This document shows positions 23,574-35,562 of a stretch of DNA of 64,000 bases, piece by piece; within the stretch, counting starts at the first letter, position 1; each line of letters starts with the position of its first letter. A program made the position numbers and the translations under genes. The stretch comes from Acridotheres tristis (Eukaryota; Chordata; Aves; Passeriformes; Sturnidae). The stretch spans positions 18,667,501-18,731,500 of the forward strand of contig CM072892.1 of NCBI GenBank assembly GCA_037013685.1, read 5' to 3'. The notes below the pieces were generated by a model that saw only the letters and a program-made list of their open reading frames with translations, had not been told where the DNA came from and searched no databases.

Positions 23574-26283
23574 TTCCATCTGTATTATGGATGGCTTTTT
23601 ATTAACCTTGTTGATATAGTAAAAACTTTGAGTCATATATTTAGTACTGCTCTGCTGTCATTACCAGCATTATGAATTTATTAAAAAAACCTTCTGTTTA
23701 GTTTTCTATTTAGTTTTAAGTCTTATAACTGATTGTAAATGAAAAATGTTTCATTTTTTATATATCTCAATTTGATGGTTAGTAAACACCATATTGTACT
23801 TGTGTGAATTAAATATAATATTAAACATGTCAGTTGTCTAAATATGTTTGTGTTCAAATTATATATAATCAGATGTAGCAAGGATGAATCAAGAAAGGAT
23901 TGAAAAGGGAATTCTGAGGCTAATGCTAAAAACAATAATAAGCATACATTTTCCTGGGGAAAAAAAATTCTAAATTGCATGAGACCAAACATGATGTTAA
24001 AAAGTTATAGATTTAAAATTTGAAAAATACTTTCAACATATGTTATTTAACACTTGATATAAATGACAAGAAAATGAGGAAGAGAATATTAAGAAGATAG
24101 TAATAAATACTATTGAAGCATAGATTAAACTATAGCAGGGAAATGAGATGCAAAAATGGAAAATATCAACAAGCAATATAAAATTAACACAGTTGTGAAA
24201 GTGATCACTTCTTAAAAGAAATATCTCTGATTCTTCCACAGGAGAACCATGTCAAATATCCTTTTTTTTTTTTTTCCCAAAGAACTATTATTTTTTGAAG
24301 TGCAAACCTCTCAAATTTATTTTGTTTTGATGAAGACTTTTTGGTTTTGTTTGTTTTTTTCCTGGGATATCCATGAAGTTTATTAGTTGATTTTTAAGCC
24401 TTTTAAAATCTCATACTGTTTTGAAAGGTCGAGTTTTGAAATGCAGGTTATGGCAGTTCTTTGTAGAGTGAGTCTGGTCGATGGAGCAGTGCTCATGTTG
24501 TGACTAGCAGGTGGAAGTGTTTGGGGTTGAAGTGTCGTGTTGAACTTGACAGCTCTGCAGAACTCATTAAGCTAATGGGATACAGTGCATGGACTAGTGA
24601 AATAAGAAGATAAAACAGGAGTCTCTTAACAAGAATATAAGGAACTTGAAAATCTGAATCTGTAAAATAAAACCATAACAAAACAATAATGTCAATTAAT
24701 AGTATCTAATAATGTTGAAATAGAAAATTGATGATCTGTTAATGGACTATGTAAGTAAACTCATGTATAATGAAGTACTCAAAGCCAAAGAGGCTAGAGG
24801 ACAAAAAGTTTTTATCTCCTACAAGGCATAAAAAGCCAGAGAAAAAAGCATGATTATTTCCCACTTTTCTATATAAAGTAAGCTTAGAGACATTAAGGTG
24901 GTTCATGCTCATAATATCTTCATTAGTAGTGAGGAATTTGTTTAATTTGATTTCTCAAAAAATGCAATTGAAGAACATTTCTTTCATGCACGTCACCTGC
25001 TGACTTCAAAGGGAAAGGAATAAAGAGATCCAGACATATACTATTCTTTAAATTTTGTTCATTTCATTTCTTCTTCTTCTCTGGCCACAAATATTTTTAT
25101 ACATTGTATTTTCATTCTCATATTTTTGTTATCTGATAGTTCATCTTTTTTTTTTTTAATATCACTTAGTGAGGTTAGTATTGAACATATAATTTAAAAT
25201 GTACAGGTATTAAAGGCTGGAAACAGTTTTAAACATCCTATATGACATATGGTTGCATGTTATGAATTTTTTCAGGCCTCTGGGCTATTTTGAAGGGATG
25301 TAAAAGCATATAGTAGCCATTTCCCGTGAGTTTTCTCAGAGAATGAGTTCCTGAGCCAAGCAAATGTCCAGAGTTCAAGAGATTAATTAGCACTGATGAC
25401 TTAGAGGTGGCTCAGACAGTAAGTACTATACAGGAGTTAATTATGTACAGCCTGGCTTAGGTGAGCTCATCAACTCGAAGGAGGTGGAAGTTCCCCTTGA
25501 AAGCCACTGAATTGCACTGAACATAAACTAATACTGCTATTTCAGGGAAGTTCAGCTGCTGAATCTAGTAATGCCCATGCCTCCCAAAGCTGTCTCCTTA
25601 AGAACTAAAATGAACAAAGGTCTGCTGAGTAGGAGCCAATATGAGTGGTGAGGAAGAGAACAACATGAAAACAGAATGGTTGCTTTGTTTCCTGTTGCCT
25701 TTTGTTTACAGATTAAAAAACTTCAGAATGGGATAGTGGCTAGAAAACACAGTGGTTTGAGTTATTTTGCTTGAACTGGAAAACAAGCAAATAGCTCCCA
25801 AAATGGTGAATGGTTTCTTCTGTATTTACATCTAGATGCATGTTTAGTCTAATTTCTACAAGGGCAATATCAAGAACCTAGATTGGGCATAATAACATAT
25901 TTAGGGTTGTAAAACTCCAAAAATACTTGGAAGATGTATGCAAAGAAACTTGCATAAAATACCCAAGCAAGAACAAAGAAAATGTAAACTATTAAATGAG
26001 AATACAAAGAGGTATATTTTGGAAATATTGTGATAACTCTCATCTACAAAAGCTGTTAAATAAGATATCCAGTGTAGTTTAAAAGGAAGAAAATTCCATA
26101 TCAAGAATATTTTGAAGGACTATTTAATTATAAAGCAACTGTCTAAAAAAAGACTGAAGATATTTCAGTTTGATTAAATACTATTTTTAACAACATGATC
26201 CTGTTTTGAAACCAGATCACCTTCTCATATTTTCCCCCTTTCTACACTTCCAACAGGTATGTGTAAGTTCTTTATTATCAATG
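23574..26283. other. Unique A+T-rich DNA, no gene seen
   Basis: No gene or named repeat. There are T runs near 24261-24276 and 25147-25158. The stretch 25310-25480 is compositionally mixed, with TTAATTAGCACTGATGAC-like words, and could be non-coding conserved DNA, but that is only a guess. Confidence 0.6.
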
Positions 26284-26331
26284 TTGTTATTGTTATTATT
26301 ATTATTATTATCATTATTATTATTACTATTG
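26284..26331 (+). repeat. (TTA)n trinucleotide microsatellite
   Basis: About 48 bases of TTA/ATT repeat with single-base interruptions (G, C). Confidence 0.92.
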
Positions 26332-27509
26332 TAATGTTTCTTTATAGACAGTGGTTCTGCCTGCACCTGTTTTCTCTTAATGGTAATAAACTATTTTCAG
26401 TAACAGTTTTTGGAAGAGTTCAGACATTTCTCTTGTAACATACATACACTGAGAGCTTCACAGCCTAAAGACAGACTTTTCAGAACACAGTAAGTAATTA
26501 CTCAATTTACACATATGCCTTTCAAGGAATATTTAGACAACATTTAATTCCTTTAGAAGCACTGAATTGGAATAAGATTTTCCCATTCAAGAACTTTCAT
26601 CAATATTAAGGATGACCAACATTGTTAGAACATCAGTTTCCAGGGTGATTTTTAACAAAATGTATATATCTGAAACTATTTATAAGTAGATATAGATAAA
26701 TCAGAATATATATAGTTATATAGAGCTTCAGTGGAATAAGATAGCAGATTGCAATGTTGTTTAAGAAGAAAAGAAGTAATAAGAAAGATAGACTTTTTGT
26801 GTTGGTTTTATGATTTTTTGGGGTGTGGAGTTTTTTTATATCAGCTCACCAGACTGCTAATCTGAGCTCTTGTGGCTTTTAGAGCATTCAACTTACCAGT
26901 GAATGACAGACTGGGTGTTATAGAATAATTTCAAAATAAAATAAAGTATGATTTAAGTGAGGGTATATTTTAATGTTGGCCTACTAATAAAGACATTTTA
27001 AAAACTGGGAAGACAGGCAAGATCCAGGAAAAAACTATTTTTTCTTCTAGAAGTATATGATTTCTTGATCAAGGTAAGATGTATTTTATTGATAGTCACT
27101 GATTATATTGTGGTTGAAACCTCCACATTGTGAGTTAGTTCTCTGCTTCCAGAGCTACAAGCTCAGCAAAGGAGCTGTCATAACTGAAATACTATTACTC
27201 TTTCCAGAAAGTGAAATAAAAAAGGCCAGTAATTGCCAGTTTGTCTTGATATATTTTAGGCAATTACCCAAGAACTGAATTGTCATTCAAAATAACAACA
27301 TTTGTTAAGAGGTCTATAGTTTTAAAAGATGAGCAATTTCTATGGAAAAGGATATCAGGACCTGAAATAAATGCTCTGTGCATTGCCAGCTCTTTCTTGA
27401 TTTTTTTTGCTCCCAGTTAATTCAGTGACATTAGGTCACATCTGACTCCCTTCCTTTATTCGTTTTTGTTTCATCTTCCTCCAAACTTAGCAATTATGTG
27501 AAAACAACC
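26332..27509. other. Unique A+T-rich DNA, no gene seen
   Basis: No coding sequence or named repeat is seen. Confidence 0.65.
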
Positions 27510-27671
27510 ATGAGCACTTTGTTTACAGAGCTGGATTTAGCAGAGGCTCCTGAGGGTTTTCCATCATCTTGCCCTCTAGATCCCATTAAAGAGGAGCTGC
27601 AAAGCATATGTCCCTCAGACTTCCTCAAAATGTGTCTGGAGTTGGATCCTTTGATTTCAAGACTGTTGTGA
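27510..27671 (+). other. Short unexplained open frame, 53 codons, not called a gene
   Basis: ATG at 27510 to TGA at 27669-27671; the frame stays open upstream for about 24 further codons. The peptide is acidic (10 D/E against 3 K/R). It begins MSTLFTELDL, includes LDPIKEEL and ends LDPLISRLL, giving it a more protein-like composition than other open frames nearby. I recognise no domain or homologue. A pyrimidine-rich TTTGTTTACAG lies within the frame at 27518-27528 and could act as a splice acceptor. A chance frame or a fragment of conserved non-coding DNA remain more likely than an exon. Confidence 0.2.
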
Positions 27672-29610
27672 ATTTTATCATAAGTAATCAGATAAATAGA
27701 CCTTGAGATTCTTGTCTTTTGTTAAAGTTTTTAGATCTCTCTGTTCTACATTTAGGGTGGAGGTGACAACAAAGGAAAAGAAAGCCAAAACAAGAGAAAT
27801 CTAACCAGCTGTTCCAGGGGGTGGAGTGGGGAGGGCTGGGTGTGTGTGAGGTGGTGAATCCTTTGCTGACCCCACAGGCAATTAGCTTACAATAGTTAGT
27901 CGGGCACGTTTTTAGATTCTCTCTGCTAGACAGTGCTGCTGCCTTCTCAACAAGCCCACACACCATGTGTTCTAATTAGCTAATTACTACTGTATTTCTA
28001 TCTTATCCTATTCCACAAATGATATTAGAAAGTAGATAATGCCACAAATCTTCAAACCAACTTTCACAATCAAATGGTCTGTTCAAATTCTGCTTTGGTC
28101 TTCATACAAGTACAAAGGCCTCTTTACTTTGTGTTTATTCCTGTATTTCATCTGACAGGTACCTCATTATGCAAAGACATTTCAATTGGTAATTTTGACA
28201 TAGGTGATCAAAAGAATTTTTTAGAAACTGGAACAGAAATTCTTAAATCTTCAGAGCAGTGTAGATCAGGGTGGTGAGGAAGGGGGCTCAGGCACTATTT
28301 TCTCCCTGTTTCATTTCTCAGGGTGCAATTTAGACAGTTCTCAGAAATTTATTTTGAATGCTGCTATGCAAAAATTGGTGAATTTTGATTTGTGTTTATG
28401 TTGATGTTTTGTAGTCCCAGTTTTTATACTGTGGACTGGCATATTATTTAGTTTCAGCTAAGGAATGCTTAAGGTTTTGGTGTGTCTTTTTAATGGGACA
28501 TTTTACCACTTTGCAACCAATGTAAAATTCTGTATTTCATGTAATTTATTTATACTCAAGCAATATAGAAAATGCAACTTTTTTTTTTTTTTGTCACTCC
28601 TACTTCTACCTACATTTGTTTTGCTTCCATACCTATATTTTAATGTTTAAACAGTTCTTCCTGATTTCAGTAAAATATATATTGACACATTACTCTTTTT
28701 TGCACTTGAGGAAGTACTCTGATTAAAATTAGTTCATGCTAGGGAAGGATAAATCTCAAAAGGTTCAAATCAGATCAATCATGCATTTTTTAATGTTTAC
28801 ACAAATATTAGCTATTCAAAAATAAAACCTGACTTGCAGTTTCAGAAATAAAAAGTTTTCTCAAGAGAATTTTTGGTATTTCTAAATCTATTCACAGCCA
28901 AAAACACTGTAAATTCTCACTTTTAGTTATCTTTTACTTGCAATCCCTGGTATGTTACACCCTGGCATTTTAGAAATTCTAAAAGGGAAGTTGACAAAAA
29001 ATTGCTTACATATGTGAAAGCTCTCTTCGAAATAGAAGTAGTTCTTCTAATTTTTGTGGGGTATTTTGTTGTTCTTGTTTTTTCCTATGATGATTTTTTT
29101 CCAGGAACAATTTTGTTTCCAATTCTACTTTACTGATTTTCTATCTTGTTGTCTTTACAATCAGCTTGGTCTATGAACACATCCTGACAGAGATTGCTAG
29201 TCTATATTAGAATTAATTCTTATTATTTCTTTTAAGAAACATGTATCTTTTTTTTAGTGATTAAAACCACTGGAATTGCATTGATTCAGAACATAATTTT
29301 AAAAATTTGGAATTTGATTTTTCTTCATTCAAACATAATACAAATCAAAAATGTAACTACAGCTAACCAAGATATTTTGACTGTCTACATATGATTTAAA
29401 AGGGCAGACTTATTTGATGTCGTACAGCATGTTTTCTGTGAAAGTATTTGCTCTGAAAAATTCAGAGATCTTATTCTCTAGACACATAAAGAGGTTTCAT
29501 CTTCAATCAGAATGTGATTAAAAGACTTCCATAGCCTGTTTAATTAACTTCTTTCACCATTGGCCGTGACTTCAATCATTTGCAGCAGCTTAAATTTCAC
29601 AGGTGCACTT
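27672..29610. other. Unique A+T-rich DNA, no gene seen
   Basis: It contains one G-rich motif (27817-27840, listed separately) and a T run at about 28579-28592. No gene or repeat family is recognised. Confidence 0.65.
27817..27840 (+). other. G-quadruplex motif
   Basis: Four runs of three or more Gs with loops of 6, 1 and 2 bases (G5 TGGAGT G4 A G3 CT G3) meet the usual G3+N1-7 pattern on the plus strand. Confidence 0.7.
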
Positions 29611-29669
29611 GTGTGTTTGTTTGTTTGTTTTTCACCCATCATAAAACAGCAACACACACACACACACAC
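29611..29669 (+). repeat. (GTTT)n then (AC)9 microsatellites
   Basis: A GTGTGTTTG-TTTG run at 29611-29632 is followed by nine AC units at 29652-29669. Confidence 0.92.
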
Positions 29670-31283
29670 TCTTATCTCCTGGATAATTAGCATTCTGCCA
29701 TCTCATCAGATTATTTTCCTTCTGGGGAGGAGAGGCTGAAGGAAGGGCTGTGTGAGGAGCCCAGGGCAGGGAGAAGGAGCACTGACATCTGCTGAGGTGC
29801 CCCTCACCTGCCCAGCCCCAAAATCTGCTCTTGGAGTGACAGCCTGAGGCTGCTGCAACACCCTGGCCCCAGCACTGTAATTGCACATAGAATTGCCAAA
29901 GATCCCGAAGTCATTCCTATTTACACTGTGAAAATTCATGAACATTAGCAAACTCCTTGCTTTCCCTTTTGTTGGGCTTTAGTTGCTGGTTGGGCAGTTC
30001 ACCTAAATATGTGTGGCAAAGCTGAAAGGAAAAGGCATATGTAGTGATAACTTCTCAGTGCTACTTCCTTTAGAAGATATGGCATGCAAGTGTGAGAAAT
30101 TTTTTTGGCACTTGCACCCAAAGACATGTGTCTGACCAATATGTTAGCAGGCATCAGGCCATTTGGCAGATCAACATGAGCACACTTAGCCAAAGAAATA
30201 TGTTCATCCACTATATTTTGAAGGCATAATATTCACCTGGGGAATTAAAAATGGAGCTTGGGCAATGAGAGTTTCCCCACCCATGACAAATATAGATAAA
30301 TAACTCAAAGAACAGTGATTTAAAAGATACTAGTTTCAAGCCAGAATTCTTGAATTTTTGCTGCCTAATTTGACTTGGACTCTTGAAAGGGGGTCTTCGA
30401 GGGATATATTACCTCTTCTAATGCTGAGATTTTCTTACACTTTCTAATAAAAAATTCCCAAGCAACATAATTCTATATATACCCTGGTTGCAAATAATAT
30501 TTACAGTTAATAAGGTAAATATTCAACAATATGAAAAAAAATCAGATTGACCTAAGTGCGTCTTCTGTAGAGCATGTGACAATGCCTTTCATTTTTTGTT
30601 TGGTAAGACCAGGTGTTCAAAGTAAATGATACAATGTTCACTGACTTTAAAAAGTTCTAGTTGAAGCACAGGAGAATTATACCATCTAGAGTTTGTTTTC
30701 TATAATAATTAAAACAATCTCTCACATTTCCATATGAATCTTTGAATATTGTTTTGGATAAAAACTTGAATTGTTTTGTTTGACGTTACACCGTTCTCTC
30801 TCTGAGAAAGCTCTCCATCATCCTTACTTACTTAGTATTACCTCTTTATAGAAAATACACTCTTTTTTTGTCACTCATGATGTTGTTGTTGTGTATCTAA
30901 CTATTTAATTTCATTAGCCTAATTTACTGTTTGCAGTGTTGCTTTCTTTATGGAATAAAACATTTTTATAGTTTTTTTTTTCTAACTTCACATTTATATT
31001 TACATTTTAAAATATGCAATATGGTGTCTGAGTTCAATAATAACTTCACAGAATTTAAAGTTTACTATGATTGACAAGGCTGTGACTTGCTGTTTAGAAT
31101 ATTTTTTTTTTCTAGATAATTTATATATTTCCTGTATGTATTTGCTTTTGGAAGGATTGTGTCATCTTGAATGAACATGATAAATTCAGCAATTGAGCAG
31201 ATGTACTGAGAGTTTAGTAGACATATGTACATTTTCATAGATGAGGTAAACTATAAAAATTTCATTACTGGAATAGTGTCCAG

Positions 31284-31307
31284 AAAAAAAAAAAAAAAAA
31301 AAAAAAA
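31284..31307. repeat. Poly(A) run, 24 bases
   Basis: Twenty-four consecutive As. No AATAAA or transcript-like sequence precedes it closely, so I do not call a retropseudogene. Confidence 0.9.
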
Positions 31308-33308
31308 GAACACACAGAGACTAAACTCCCTTAATGTTAGAAAAGTTTTGTAATACTTTGCTTTGAGGAGCTGCAATTAATTACTGAAAAAAAAATCTTA
31401 AATTCTGATACGGCATGGTATTGTGTATTGCAATTACTGTCACTAGGTGAATTTGACTGAGTAATTCTTAATTTCATAATCAAATTGAGAGAGATCATGA
31501 TTTAACTTTAAAGTCTGAACATGCTGATATATAATTTCCCATCTTTAAGAGATGCAGCAATCATTGCTACATACGTAAATAGCATTCACTTTGTCTTCTA
31601 AAGCATCACTCATAGTGGTCATCTGGGTCATTCCTGGATTGAAATGACAGGAACAATAGATCACAGTAGTGCTCATTTTGAAAGTATCAGATCTTGGAAA
31701 AGTAGAAATATGTGCTGTAACAACTTAGGGATTTTAGCTCTTCCACATGATGTGAGTCACAAATGCCAGCAGAGCAAGGGAGGCTCTGTAGGCAGAGGCA
31801 ACTGGTGTGGCAAAGGCAATGCTGTCTCAGTCCCTACCTGTCTCTGGACATGCTGTGGAACACTGGGCTCTGCCGGGGATCATTGAATGAGCTCTGAGGA
31901 AGCTGGGATTTTCTCACACAATAATGTGATGCCCCACTGAAAGATAATCATTTGGCTCAGGGAAGCAGTACAAACATGCCAGTTAATTAGCTCTGTTCTC
32001 CGTTTACACAGCTGCACTGCTCCATGTTGAGTATGATGTATGGTGTAGGTGTGCTCTTGGGACTCTTCTCAGAAGACACCTGACCCTGATTTCCTCTTTT
32101 GAGAGCATCACCTAAGCAATTCTTCAAAAACTTTGCAGTTATCAGTCCTTGATAACTGGAGCAGTTTTTGCAGGTTGAAAATCCCCACTGCTATGCACAG
32201 ATCAATAGTTACCACCATATTCAAAAGAAAACTGGGAGTATATAATTTCATCATGTACCCAGCTCATCTTAAAATATATTACATGGAGACATTTCAACAA
32301 TAGGAACTACTTATAACTTCAGATTACTTGTGGATAGTGCTTACTTTTTTCCCATAATTGAAATTTTTTCAAGTTTTATGAAAAATTTCATTTGCACCAG
32401 TGCAAGTTTCCCATCAGGCTTCTGCCTTCTTCCAGGTGAATGGCCTAACCATTCAGGTGGAAGGTAAAATTAGAGACAGGAATGGGAGACAACCCAGTCG
32501 TTTTGTTTCCAGGATGTTAGACAAAATAAATCCTTATCAAATTTTGGTTTTGTTGACTATAAACTCTATCACAATGGATACAGTGGTATTCAACTGAATT
32601 AGCCTCGAAAAATCCCACGTAATTTCTTTTGTTACTTACCTGAGACCTGTGAGGCACTTCCAGGTCCTGCTATCGTCAAATCTATGTTAAACACTTAAAC
32701 TTTGTCATCAGAACAAAAAAAGTTATGTGCTGTTTAATAATGTAAAAAACTGGGGGGGGTTCTCATTGTCTTCATTTATGAAGCTGTGTCCCTGCTCTTT
32801 TTTTATGTTCTCTCCAATGTGATTTCTTAAAAGCACCTAGGGGCACAGAGCTTTACAATTACTACCTACAGCAATGTCACAAGATTAGGTGCTTAGAGTA
32901 GGTAAGTGTTGTCAGTGTTCCCTCTGTATTGATGCCATCAAACTTTCTTGTGAACCACAAGCTAGGCTTTTATAGGAAGAGAAAGAGAGAAAGAGGAAGA
33001 AGAAGGCTGGGGATAGATAAAGCATAAACTATTAATGGGGCCAATCTGGATTTTGGAAAAAAATGGGTGGAGAAGACACAAAACCTATGTGACCTTTCAA
33101 GGTCTTTTTCCACCTTTTCCTCTGTGACACTCTTACAAAACTGACTCATTTTCATGGAGAGTGCATGAGGAGTGTAAGGACTTAAGGTTCTCCACAGATT
33201 CCAGCTGCAGAAGAGTCGTCCAGCTGCTTGTTCTTGGCTTGGTTTATATTCTCTCTTGCTTGTTTATATTTCCAGGGCCCTTCCTAGTAGGAATGTCTAG
33301 GTGTCCTT

Positions 33309-33335
33309 CCCACCCCACCCCCCCATCCTATCCCC
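33309..33335 (-). other. G-quadruplex motif on the minus strand
   Basis: The plus strand shows C3 A C4 A C7 ATCCTAT C4. The minus strand therefore has four G runs with loops of 7, 1 and 1 bases. Confidence 0.7.
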
Positions 33336-34190
33336 TTACCTCTATGGCAGGGGAAAGGAAATATTTTATCCTTTTTTGTCATTACTCTAGAGCACTGTTT
33401 ATTGTCCATGCATATTTCATTCAACATCTAACTTATTGATTTATCAGCTCAGATATCTTGTTTCAAAAACAGAGATTTCTCTGAGCTGTAAATTTATTAT
33501 CTGAAAAGACTGTACTTATTTACAGTAGCAGCATCTTTTTTAGAATCATATTTTTTAATTTTATAGAAATAAAAAATACTCTTTTTAACTACAAAATACC
33601 TGCCAATCATTTGGGACAGAAATCTTAAATTTGCATTCAAGTTTCAAGAGAAATTTATCAGGACATATGAAAGCTGTTTTCTAATAAACTAGCTACTTGT
33701 TCACCTGGAAGACATGGGTTTCTTCATTCTAGATGAAATTGTCATACAGTTTGTCCAAGAATAAAATAAAGTACCCAAATTCATGTAGTGGAAAAGCTGT
33801 TGATTGTATTCAAATAATTTAGCTTTGCAGACCCAAGAGGATCACTTCTCAGCATCAAGGAGCCCACTATAAGCTATGTTTTATAAAGCAGTAATTAGAC
33901 AAGAGCGTAGAATTCCCTGATGTAAAACATAGTGGAATCTTAGCCTCTAAATATAGCAACAGTTTCCAAATGTCTGGCTAAGAACTTATGTTAACAGTGT
34001 GGTTTTCTTCCCCATGTCCCTTTTCCTTGCCAAGTAAACATTCTTATCTATGGCAACATTCAGAATTGAACCATACTTGCTTATTTTGTACATACAACTA
34101 TTTTCATTTTTAGTAATAGAAGAGAAGGTACCAGTACTGGAGCAAGTATAAATCAACACAGTTCTCCTCCAGTGGTTTTGGTGGAACTTG

Positions 34191-35058
34191 TGGTGGATTA
34201 ACCTTTGTTTGCTGCCAGACCCTCATTCACCCAATCTATCACTCCCCCTCCTCAACAAGACAAGGGGATAAAAACAAGATGGAAAAGGTTGTGGTTGAGA
34301 TAAAGGCAGGGATATCACTTACCACTTACTAGCATGAGCAGCACAGACTCAACTTGGGAAATAATAATTTATTGTCATTTAAATAGTGTAGAATGGTGAG
34401 AATGAAAATCAAAAAACACCTTCTCCCCCATCTCCTTTTCTTCCCAATCTCTACTTCAGTCTTTCATTCCTTTCATTCTTTACTCAAAAAATGTTCTAAG
34501 AGGATGGGAATGGTGGCTTGTAGTCAATTCATAACACAGTCTAGTCTCTGATTCTCTTTTGCTCTCACACATTTTTCCTACTACAACACTCGTTCATTCC
34601 ATGAGGAACACTCCTTTAAGAAGAGACTTCTGCATGGGTTTCTGTCCCTGGGCTACAGTTCCAGAAAGAAAACCTTCCTTGTGTGGACTCTCCACAGGCT
34701 ACAGGGAAACAACTTGCATCACTATAATCTATGGACTGCAGGAGAATTTCTTCTCCAACACCTGCAGCATATCCTTATCTTCCTTGTTCTCTGATTTGGG
34801 CGTCTGCAGGGCTGTTTCTCTCACGTTTTCATTTCTCCTGTCTCTCACAAGGGCTGCACAGTGTTTTCTACCCTTTCTTAAGCACATTTTCACAGAGACA
34901 CCACCAGATCATCTGAAGGTTCTGCTGTGCCCTGCAGGAGGTCCATTGGAGCCACCTGGGACTGGCTGTGTCTGGCAAAAGGCAAATCCTGGCTTTCCTC
35001 ACAGAGGCTGCCCCTACAGACCAGACCCTTGCTCTAACACCATGGTACATCAAATACA
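34191..35058 (-). mobile_element. Solo LTR, same family as 22256-23204, inverted
   Basis: Plus-strand reading runs backwards through the family: TGGTGGATTA at the left edge (LTR 3' end), CAATCTATCACTCCCCCTCC, GAGATAAAGGCAGGGATATC, CACAGACTCAACTTGGG and TAATTTATTGTCA. Then come GTAGTCAATTCATAACACAG, CTGCAGGGCTGTTTCTCTC and, at the right edge, ACCATGGTACATCAAATACA (LTR 5' end). At about 868 bp it is close to full length and keeps both ends, unlike the plus-strand copy at 22256. No gag/pol/env lies nearby, so it is solo. Flanking 5-mers do not match, so no target duplication is visible. The 170-codon open frame at 34559-35071, the longest in the window, lies within it and is a by-product of LTR composition. 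Confidence 0.87.
34378..34383 (-). promoter_or_regulatory. LTR polyadenylation signal AATAAA
   Basis: TTTATT on the plus strand is an intact AATAAA in the minus-strand orientation of the LTR. It sits in the same place where the plus-strand copy carries a mutated AATAAG. Confidence 0.5.
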
Positions 35059-35491
35059 GAAGCATCTTTGAGAACATCTGATAACAGTTTTAAACAAAAT
35101 GTGTTTTTATCAAAGAAGATCTTCATATCCCATTAAGTGTTGTAATTCCATTTATTTAGGTAGGTAAGGCTCAATTTTACTGTCACTATTGTGAAAATAA
35201 GAGTTCAGCTCCAAATTGCCACTTCTTTAATTTCCCTTATTCTCTTTTCTGTTACTTTTTAATTGTGAACTTTGTGTTTCTCCCTCATCTTCTACAGCAG
35301 AAACCTATGCAGGCACAGAGAGTAGAACAAGAAATTGCTGTAAATACCTGATTCATTAGCTATAAAAGTAAAAAACATAGCATGTAGACAAAAGCTCTTT
35401 GGAGGTTCTGATAACAGTCCTAGCATTGCCTTCATGTTGAAAATACAGGACATTTCACATGATAGGGTGAGTCATCCATTTCAGCAGAGCT

Positions 35492-35562
35492 TCCAGAACT
35501 TGCAAGCGTTATTCAAGAGAAAGGTACCAACCAGAACTTGTAAGGACTTATTCAAGACGAAA
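35492..35562 (+). repeat. Imperfect tandem duplication, period about 39 bp
   Basis: CCAGAACTTG followed by a TTATTCAAGA block occurs at 35492 and again at 35531, with a few substitutions and a one-base length change. Confidence 0.88.

Larger units (their letters stand above)
29700..34190. other. Mostly unique A+T-rich DNA, no gene seen
   Basis: Two G+C-richer patches, at about 29720-29880 and 31740-31915, carry open frames of 80-84 codons but nothing I recognise. A 24-base A run sits at 31284-31307. There is a C-rich motif at 33309-33335 and an 8-G run at 32752-32759. No convincing exon is found. Confidence 0.6.

Noticed and set aside
28761..28771. GGTTCAAATC, a match to a tRNA B box
   Set aside because: No A box, acceptor stem or cloverleaf pairing lies at the right distance, so there is no tRNA or tRNA-derived SINE.
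31284..31307. 24-A run as the tail of a processed pseudogene
   Set aside because: No AATAAA, spliced coding similarity or flanking direct repeats are visible.
34559..35071. 170-codon open frame, the longest in the window
   Set aside because: It lies inside the minus-strand LTR at 34191-35058 and has no domain; the openness comes from the LTR's G+C-richer composition.
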